From Candidatus Poribacteria bacterium (GTDB lineage Bacteria; Poribacteria; WGA-4E; PCPOR2b), in contig PYIZ01000031.1 of the NCBI GenBank assembly GCA_003635265.1, positions 1-64,000 of the forward strand: a DNA stretch of 64,000 bases, read 5' to 3'. Positions within the stretch are counted from its first letter, which is position 1; each line of letters starts with the position of its first letter. A program made the translations under genes and the position numbers. Shown one piece after another: positions 58,693-64,000 of this stretch. Below the pieces are notes generated by a model. The model saw nothing but the letters and a program-made list of their open reading frames with translations. It made no database searches and was not told the origin of the DNA.

Positions 58693-59871
58693 CTACCTGA
58701 CTTGCTGGAAGAATACCGTCATCCAAGAAATTCCACACAGTTCAAGGACGACACCAATTATAATAGCACCAAAAATCATTACCTTGCCGTAATCCTGTCC
58801 CTTGAGGCTGCCAAGCAACATTGGTTCGCGGGACAGATACGCACTGGCCGCGAACAACTCTTCACCAATTAGCGTATAGTCACACGCAGCAATAAAAAAC
58901 GGCAGTTGGTGCTCCTTGTCGGTTCCTGCAATCTGGATTGCCCCGATAGAGTTACCTGTTTCCGCCAAAATCAACGACTCGGCGTAAAACGTGCCTTGCA
59001 GGAAAACCGCCGCCGGCTCTTCCCGCACCATCATCCCATCAACACCCGCAGCGTAAGCAAATTGGCTTTCAGTAAGGAAGAAGATATTCTCCTCACTATA
59101 AGCATCAGGTCGTCCTTCGTTGAGATAAGCGGTTTTCACCATCTCCCGCACCACGTTCATTACAATCGGATCGTTGCACGGAACTCGCAAGGGCGTTTCA
59201 TAATCGGCGGTCTTCTGTGCCACTTGGCTGAGAATGTTCATACTTGCGATAGTCGCGACGTTGCTGACACCGCCCAAGCCGAGGATGTACATAATCGAGC
59301 GCCCCATCTCCGTCGCTCGACCGATCGCCTCGTCCACCGCTTCAAGTCCGGGAATGCGACGGATGAATAATTCCTTTCCACTTCGGGCGTGGTAGATACA
59401 ATAGACTACGACCGCTGAGTAAAGCAGCACAGCAAGGAAGATCCATATTTTACCACTATGAAACCACTCTCCTGTGGCTTTAACAGGCAGCGTTGCCTCA
59501 GAGTCCACTGTCAGTCCGGCTGCTGTGATTGCTTGCACAATGTACGAGTAGGCTACACCGCGTTCTGTCCCTTCATCAACATAGAGAGTCGTCCCCGCGG
59601 GAATCGGTGCGACCTCCTCAAACTCACCATCTGGGGATTGGCGTAGCACCTTATACCCGGTAACACTTTCCGATCCCGCACTATCGTCTGGCGATTTTTC
59701 CCACGAAATTGTAATACTCTTGCCATCGTCGTTTGGTGTGTCAATCGCTTTGACATTTTCCACCGGTGTTACTCCCTGTGCAAAGGCATTCAAGCAGCAC
59801 CCAAACACAAAAACCAGTATAACTAACCCTTGAACCACGGGCGGTGGACAAAAGATTTTTTGTCCCTTCAT
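58693..59871 (-). CDS. FN3-DUF6754-type membrane protein, first gene of the membrane cassette
   Basis: A 392-residue exported or membrane protein. A signal sequence (VVQGLVILVFVFGCCLNAFA) precedes a fibronectin type III domain (VENVKAIDTPNDDGKSITIS, SYIVQAITAAGL), then a span (IWIFLAVLLYSAVVVYCIYH) and a cytoplasmic part resembling DUF6754: RATEMGRSIMYILGLGGVSN, MNILSQVAQKTADYETPLRV, YAAGVDGMMVREEPAAVFLQ and TLIGEELFAASAYLS, ending with another span. ATG 59871 follows GGAGGT; a longer frame to 59928 starts at the very transcript start and is excluded by the promoter (59940-59968). The cytoplasmic part may be an ATP- or ligand-binding regulatory domain, unknown. Confidence 0.8.
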   Translation of the reverse strand: MKGQKIFCPPPVVQGLVILVFVFGCCLNAFAQGVTPVENVKAIDTPNDDGKSITISWEKSPDDSAGSESVTGYKVLRQSPDGEFEEVAPIPAGTTLYVDEGTERGVAYSYIVQAITAAGLTVDSEATLPVKATGEWFHSGKIWIFLAVLLYSAVVVYCIYHARSGKELFIRRIPGLEAVDEAIGRATEMGRSIMYILGLGGVSNVATIASMNILSQVAQKTADYETPLRVPCNDPIVMNVVREMVKTAYLNEGRPDAYSEENIFFLTESQFAYAAGVDGMMVREEPAAVFLQGTFYAESLILAETGNSIGAIQIAGTDKEHQLPFFIAACDYTLIGEELFAASAYLSREPMLLGSLKGQDYGKVMIFGAIIIGVVLELCGISWMTVFFQQVR

Positions 59872-59939
59872 TTTGTGACCTCCAATCTTTTGATTCGATG
59901 CATCTATTTCCGTGGCTGAGAATACCATTAATAACTGCG

Positions 59940-59968
59940 ATTATAGCACTGTACCGCAAGTCCGCCAA
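59940..59968 (-). promoter_or_regulatory. Extended -10 promoter of the four-gene membrane cassette
   Basis: Minus strand TTGGCG (59968-59963, 4 of 6), 17-base spacer ending in TGC, perfect TATAAT (59945-59940). Transcript start near 59933, leader about 62 bases to the ATG at 59871. Confidence 0.7.
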
Positions 59969-60042
59969 AAGGAAACAGGCTGCACCGACCTTTCTGAATG
60001 GATATTGATACCTGTTTATAGTTTTGTTAGAACAATCCCAAA

Positions 60043-60996
60043 TCAGAACCCACGCCTCTTGCCAACAACATTGCGCAGCGGTTCCCCTTTCAGATAACGT
60101 TCCAAGTTCTCACAGAAAAATTCAAAAGTTTTGCGTGGACGATGTTGGGAGGAACCAGCGCGGTGCGGGGTGATAACTATGTTAGGAGCATCCCAGAGTG
60201 GACTCTCCGGTGGGGGCGGTTCAATTTCCGTGACATCCAAACCCGCCCCGGCAATTTCGCCGTTCTTTAACGCTGTAGCGAGGGCATCTTCGTCGATAAT
60301 GCCGCCACGAGTGACGTTGATTAAGTAGGCAGTCTGTTTCATAGAAGCGAGTTCTTCGCGCCCAATCAGGTGATAGGTCTCCGGGGTTTTGGGGCAGGCG
60401 AGCATGACCGAGTCGGAACGCCTAAGTAGCTCGTGCAAGTTTTCCCGCGTTGCAGGTTTCAGTTCAGCGACTTCGTCCGGTTTATCTTGACGTACCGGAT
60501 CAATAGCCAAGATTGTCATATCGTAACCTTGAGCCCTTTTTACCATTTCCATGCCAAAGCCACCTAAACCGATGATACCGAGCGTGCTACCCGTTAATTC
60601 AACCACTGGCATCTGCCATGCCCGGCGTCCCTCACTTCCCATGACATGTGGGATACCTCGCGCTAGGGATAGGAGCAGTGCCCATGCGTGTTCACCACCT
60701 TGGCTCGCATAGAGTCCTGCCATATTGGTGACTGTCACATCATCTCTCTCAATGATTTCTGGAAACAGGAAGTTATCCATGCCTGCGCTATTGGATTGAA
60801 TCCAGCGTAGGTTAGGCGCAGCCGCACAAACCGATGGCAGAAAAAGCCCCAATATGACCTCTGTCTCTGATGCAAACGGGAGTGCTTCCTCTTCGCTAGT
60901 GGCGTGGCAAACTTCGTGGGCGCCGTATTTGTGTGCAATCTGTTGGAAGGTTTGAATCTGTACTTCATCGAAGGCAAAATGGATCAGTATTCTCAT
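60043..60996 (-). CDS. D-2-hydroxyacid dehydrogenase (NAD-dependent)
   Basis: A 317-residue dehydrogenase. The NAD loop is LGIIGLGGFGMEMVKRAQ (G-x-G-x-x-G); the catalytic residues are the Arg of INVTRGGIIDED, the Glu of VTEIEPPPPESPLW and the His of VITPHRAGSSQ. The PPP run and ESPLW match 2-hydroxyacid dehydrogenases, which reduce glyoxylate, hydroxypyruvate or related 2-oxo acids; a specific substrate is not evident. Single gene on the minus strand, divergent from the amidohydrolase gene. It may serve the neighbouring sugar-acid pathway. Confidence 0.88.
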   Translation of the reverse strand: MRILIHFAFDEVQIQTFQQIAHKYGAHEVCHATSEEEALPFASETEVILGLFLPSVCAAAPNLRWIQSNSAGMDNFLFPEIIERDDVTVTNMAGLYASQGGEHAWALLLSLARGIPHVMGSEGRRAWQMPVVELTGSTLGIIGLGGFGMEMVKRAQGYDMTILAIDPVRQDKPDEVAELKPATRENLHELLRRSDSVMLACPKTPETYHLIGREELASMKQTAYLINVTRGGIIDEDALATALKNGEIAGAGLDVTEIEPPPPESPLWDAPNIVITPHRAGSSQHRPRKTFEFFCENLERYLKGEPLRNVVGKRRGF

Positions 60997-61176
60997 GCGT
61001 ATTTCCTAAAAGACCAATCTCCATGACAATAGGGACCGGCGGGAAAAATTTGGTGGTAGTTCAGTCCAACTATGATACCATCTTAGCATAGGTTGTTTTT
61101 TACGACAACAAAAAAAGTGACGGGATGCAGCTATTTATTTCATTCCAACCTATAACTAGTATAGATGGAGGACAAC

Positions 61177-62070
61177 ATGATTATTGACTCGCACCAACAC
61201 GCATACTATCACGGTCTCAATCCCGCAGGTGTCATCGCCGAAATGGACGAATTCAGGATTGATGTAACTTGGTTGCTGACTTGGTATCATCCACCAGCGG
61301 AACATGCCCCCGGCAGTTGCCGCGCATTCAACCCCTGCAATATCCGACCCGATGGAACACATGCAGGTGCGACATTAGCCGAACTACTAGATGCGCGAGA
61401 TCGGTATCCGGATCGCTTTATCGCCGGGTATTGCCCATGCCCATCCGAAGGAGATGCACCATCACTTTTTGAAGCCGCCTATCACATGCACGAAGTGCGG
61501 GTCTGCGGAGAGTGGAGCTATCGGATGTTGTTAGACGACCCACGGGCATTAGAACTATTCCACAAGGCTGGCGAACTCAAGTGTCCGGTCGTGCTACATT
61601 TGGACGTTCCGTATCTGCCAGACCAGAACGGCAGGCAGATTTACCAAACTCACTGGTACGGCGGTGGTGCAGCTCCCTTAGAGCGTACCTTGCAGGCTTG
61701 CCCCGATACAATTTTCATTGGTCATGCCCCCGGTTTCTGGCGGTATATCAGCGGCGACGCTGAGGCAGATCCAGCGACATACCCGCGTGGACCGATTACA
61801 TCCGGCGGTCAAGTCCAACGCCTCCTCGATGCTTATCCTAATCTCTACGCAGATCTGTCTGCCGGATCTGGGTTGGGTGCGTTGCAGCGTGATATGGAAC
61901 ACGCACAGCAGTTTCTCACCCGTTACGCGGACCGTCTGCTCTTCGGTCGGGATCAACATGGTCAAACGCTGCAACTATTTCTGCAGGGACTCCATCTGCC
62001 TGACGAAGTAGCGAACAAGATTTTCTATCAGAATGCCCTCCGTTTGGTGCCTCTCGAAAATGTCAATTAA
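61177..62070 (+). CDS. Amidohydrolase-2 family metal hydrolase or decarboxylase
   Basis: A 297-residue TIM-barrel metalloenzyme. Metal ligands resemble the family: IIDSHQHAYYHG at strand 1, FIAGYCPCP, VVLHLDVPYLP, TIFIGHAPGFW at the strand-5/6 His, and LLFGRDQHGQTLQLF at the last strand (the usual Ser-Asp is Arg-Asp). This fold is used by amidohydrolases, lactonases and decarboxylases, so the reaction is not assigned. ATG 61177 follows GGAGGACAAC; an ATG at 61165 inside that site is excluded. The next gene, an UxuA-like enzyme, is in the same direction, 108 bases away with its own promoter. Confidence 0.85.
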   Translation: MIIDSHQHAYYHGLNPAGVIAEMDEFRIDVTWLLTWYHPPAEHAPGSCRAFNPCNIRPDGTHAGATLAELLDARDRYPDRFIAGYCPCPSEGDAPSLFEAAYHMHEVRVCGEWSYRMLLDDPRALELFHKAGELKCPVVLHLDVPYLPDQNGRQIYQTHWYGGGAAPLERTLQACPDTIFIGHAPGFWRYISGDAEADPATYPRGPITSGGQVQRLLDAYPNLYADLSAGSGLGALQRDMEHAQQFLTRYADRLLFGRDQHGQTLQLFLQGLHLPDEVANKIFYQNALRLVPLENVN

Positions 62071-62098
62071 GACGCCGCAGCGAAAATATCAATCAGTA

Positions 62099-62127
62099 TT
62101 GACGCCCTCTCTGCTTTCTGCTACAAT
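62099..62127 (+). promoter_or_regulatory. Promoter of the UxuA-like gene
   Basis: TTGACG (62099-62104, 5 of 6), 17-base spacer ending TGC (extended -10), then TACAAT (62122-62127, 5 of 6). The leader to the ATG at 62179 is about 45 bases, with an AGGAGA site. Confidence 0.7.
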
Positions 62128-62178
62128 ATCGCACCGACAGTTTTTCATTTCACATCTCAAATATAGGAGAATGTAATC

Positions 62179-63195
62179 ATGGCAAACCACCCAATGGATA
62201 GCATCGAACCGGGTATCAAAGTAACAGCACAGATGTCCCCCGAACCGACCGAGGAGGATCTACAATTCACCAGACAGATGGGGGTAGAATATGTGGTCCT
62301 CTGGACGGACGGCGAACATGCAAATTACGACTATTTCATGAGTCGGCGTGAAATTTTCGAGAATGCCGGATTAAAAATCTACGGCTTCGGCAACGGCGAT
62401 GTCCACAATCAGGACGCAATTGTGTTGAATTTGCCTAACCGTGACGCGAAAATCGAGCAATACAAACGATATATTCGCGACCTAGGCCGTGCAGGGATCC
62501 CCTACACCACCTACGCCCATATGGGTAACGGCATCTGGAGCACGGAACGTGAAACAACCCGTGGTGGCGCAAGTGCGAGGGGGTTTGACCTAAACAAAGC
62601 GCAGGAAGGACATTGGCGAGAGAAAACCTATCAAATGCCGCTCTCCCACGGGCGTGAATATTCGGAACAGGAGATCTGGGACAACTACACCCACTTCATC
62701 AAGGAAGCCGCACCAGTCGCGGAAGAAGCCGGCGTTATGATAGGCATCCATCCCGATGATCCCCCTGTGCCAAAGCTGGCAGGCATCCCACGCTGTATCT
62801 TCAGTAGCTTTGAAGGCTACAAACGAGCACTCGAAATCGCCGATAGTCCCAACGTTGGTATGTGTCTCTGTGTTGGCTGCTGGCTAGAGGGAGGTGAGTT
62901 GATGGGGAAAGATGTTCTCGAATCCATGCGATTCTTCGGTGAGTGGGGAAAGGTCTTCAAGGTGCACTTCCGTAATGTGGATCAACCACTACCACATTTT
63001 GTCGAAACCTTTGTGGACAACGGCTATCAGGATATGTACCAAGTGATGAAGGTGATGCGTGAGGTGAATTTCAAAGGCGTCGCCATTCCAGACCACGTCC
63101 CGTCTATGGTAGGAAATCGAAGCGGAACAGCCTACACCATTGCCTATATGAACGCACTCGTCAAACGCGCAAATGAGGAGGTCGGCGGAGCGTAA
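62179..63195 (+). CDS. Mannonate dehydratase (UxuA)-like TIM-barrel enzyme
   Basis: A 338-residue enzyme with the xylose-isomerase-like barrel. The UxuA-type metal motifs are seen: AGVMIGIHPDDPPVPKLAG, GMCLCVGCWLEGG, VFKVHFRNVDQPL and the C-terminal AIPDHVPSMVGN. Mannonate dehydratase converts D-mannonate to 2-keto-3-deoxygluconate; a related sugar acid is equally likely because the last DHG is DHV. It converges on the PPS-like gene with only one base between the stops. Neighbours (amidohydrolase, dehydrogenase) suggest sugar-acid catabolism. Confidence 0.85.
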   Translation: MANHPMDSIEPGIKVTAQMSPEPTEEDLQFTRQMGVEYVVLWTDGEHANYDYFMSRREIFENAGLKIYGFGNGDVHNQDAIVLNLPNRDAKIEQYKRYIRDLGRAGIPYTTYAHMGNGIWSTERETTRGGASARGFDLNKAQEGHWREKTYQMPLSHGREYSEQEIWDNYTHFIKEAAPVAEEAGVMIGIHPDDPPVPKLAGIPRCIFSSFEGYKRALEIADSPNVGMCLCVGCWLEGGELMGKDVLESMRFFGEWGKVFKVHFRNVDQPLPHFVETFVDNGYQDMYQVMKVMREVNFKGVAIPDHVPSMVGNRSGTAYTIAYMNALVKRANEEVGGA

Positions 63196-63196
63196 T

Positions 63197-63934
63197 TTAT
63201 CGCTTGCGGCGAATCCATTGGAGTGCCGCTTGCAGGGTCTTGTCGTTGCTGTACTGTGAGATAATCTCTCTTAGCTCGTTGAGGGTGGTGTTTTGCAACA
63301 TTTGAACCTTTTGAATCAGCAGCGGCAAAGCCCGGACGACGTTGTCCACAATGGTTACGCCGGCACACTTAGCAGTTCGCGACATTGGGTTGAGGTCAAC
63401 CGTAACCACCGTTTTACCCATTTTTTGCAGCGCTTCGCAGCGGTCACCATCCTCAAGAGGAACAAACACTACATCGGCTCGAAAAATCCCCTCTGGATGG
63501 ACAAACTTCCGATTCGAGTCGATAAACGAAAGCTGCGCGTCCGTTGTCGGCATTAATACATCAGTCGCTCCATGTTTCCTGAGGTGCTCCTGTATCGCGC
63601 CTTCCCGTTCTTTCGAGGCATGGAAGATGTTCACCTCTAATGGAGCTTCGAGGACGCTTGCGAAGGTTACCAATTCACAGGGGGTCAGTGCGGCGACATT
63701 TCCATTAACGGAGATGACCGGATGCTTGGCAAGCAGGAGGGCGGCTGCGCCAGCGCGGATTGCATCCATAGCGAAAGGTTGTGTCTTTTCACCGATGAGG
63801 TAGTCGAAGGCTTCGCCACGACCGTGCGCCATTAGGCCGTGGATGGAGGTCACCCCACTCTCTACGCCAGCGACGATTGTATCTCGCAGCTTCAACGATA
63901 GATACCGAGGATGGCTCTCAGGAACATCGCTCAT
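63197..63934 (-). CDS. 4-phosphopantoate-beta-alanine ligase, archaeal type (PPS, COG1701-like)
   Basis: A 245-residue protein that looks like the archaeal phosphopantothenate synthetase. Key segments: PESHPRYLSLKLRDTI, HGLMAHGRGEAFDYLIGEKT, PVISVNGNVAAL, EVNIFHASKEREGAI, ADVVFVPLEDGDRCEAL, TVDLNPMSRTAKCAGVTIVDN. In archaea it joins 4-phosphopantoate to beta-alanine in CoA synthesis, replacing bacterial PanC with PanK. ATG 63934 has a GGGAGG site. The DNA immediately upstream (63931-64000) may hold the end of another frame overlapping the start by ATGA (TGA 63933-63931), but the window ends there. It is unusual to meet this in a bacterium. Confidence 0.88.
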   Translation of the reverse strand: MSDVPESHPRYLSLKLRDTIVAGVESGVTSIHGLMAHGRGEAFDYLIGEKTQPFAMDAIRAGAAALLLAKHPVISVNGNVAALTPCELVTFASVLEAPLEVNIFHASKEREGAIQEHLRKHGATDVLMPTTDAQLSFIDSNRKFVHPEGIFRADVVFVPLEDGDRCEALQKMGKTVVTVDLNPMSRTAKCAGVTIVDNVVRALPLLIQKVQMLQNTTLNELREIISQYSNDKTLQAALQWIRRKR

Positions 63935-64000
63935 AACAACCTCCCTCTTTCACCTTCAGATAGTGTTGTTTCAGTTGCTCCTTCAAAAGGGTGGGTGCTG

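Noticed and set aside
1-64000. CRISPR arrays, rRNA operons, integrases and complete insertion sequences.
   Set aside because: No repeat-spacer pattern, rRNA sequence, integrase motif or intact transposase was seen; only the IS630 remnant is supported.

Overview
The gene content suggests a Gram-negative-type (diderm), uncultured bacterium, most likely Candidatus Poribacteria or a close relative. This is an inference from recurring families: phytanoyl-CoA-dioxygenase-like enzymes, Gfo/Idh/MocA and TIM-barrel sugar enzymes, DUF6785- and DUF6754-type membrane proteins, Ycf48-like propellers, a sigma factor fused to a TPR tail, and HEAT-repeat lipoproteins. Outer-membrane machinery (a BamA/TamA-type Omp85 protein, TamB, a PorV-like protein) supports a two-membrane envelope. 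Several promoters match the E. coli sigma-70 consensus closely, and Shine-Dalgarno sites are clear at many genes.

Layout. 0-5.4 kb: end of a 3-hydroxyisobutyrate-dehydrogenase-like gene, an ECF sigma/TPR protein, an AnmK/NamZ-like cell-wall recycling pair, and an IS630 remnant abutting a headless membrane-protein gene. 5.4-9.1 kb: one minus-strand operon from a consensus promoter, carrying a divergent ornithine-carbamoyltransferase-like gene, thrC, livG and livF. 9.2-16.1 kb: redox genes, proB/obg, thrB, an aminotransferase and a Ycf48-like protein whose promoter carries a near-perfect palindrome. 16.4-22.2 kb: an accessory island with BrnT/BrnA, an E1-like MoeB/ThiF with an uncharacterised partner, a frameshifted HicB-like gene, a PIN toxin translationally coupled to an MqsA-like/AbiU2-like fusion, a DUF4258 protein, an antitoxin-like small protein, MazG and an APH-type kinase. 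22.3-34.6 kb: a sulfite/nitrite reductase fused to TusA, an orphan response regulator, a PorV-like protein, a DUF6785-like membrane protein, recJ, a bifunctional rel/spoT gene and rpmB with a TTG start.

34.8-38.6 kb: a TIM-barrel protein, a NadB-like flavoprotein lacking key catalytic residues, and a PaaI thioesterase. 38.8-52.6 kb: an envelope-assembly region with two paralogous HEAT-repeat lipoproteins, a GNAT, a 2189-residue TamB-like protein and an Omp85 protein in which I count seven POTRA repeats. 52.7-56.4 kb: two phytanoyl-CoA dioxygenase-like enzymes, a DapA/NanA-type aldolase and a Gfo/Idh oxidoreductase. 56.5-59.9 kb: a compact four-gene membrane cassette of unknown function (FN3-DUF6754 type). 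60-64 kb: a 2-hydroxyacid dehydrogenase, an amidohydrolase, an UxuA-type isomerase-fold enzyme and an archaeal-type 4-phosphopantoate-beta-alanine ligase.

The best candidates for undescribed biology are the HEAT-lipoprotein/TamB/seven-POTRA region, the four-gene membrane cassette, the cysteine-less MqsA/AbiU2 fusion coupled to a PIN toxin, the catalytically altered NadB paralogue, and the archaeal-type CoA-pathway ligase. All family assignments were made by eye from motifs; none was checked by database search.
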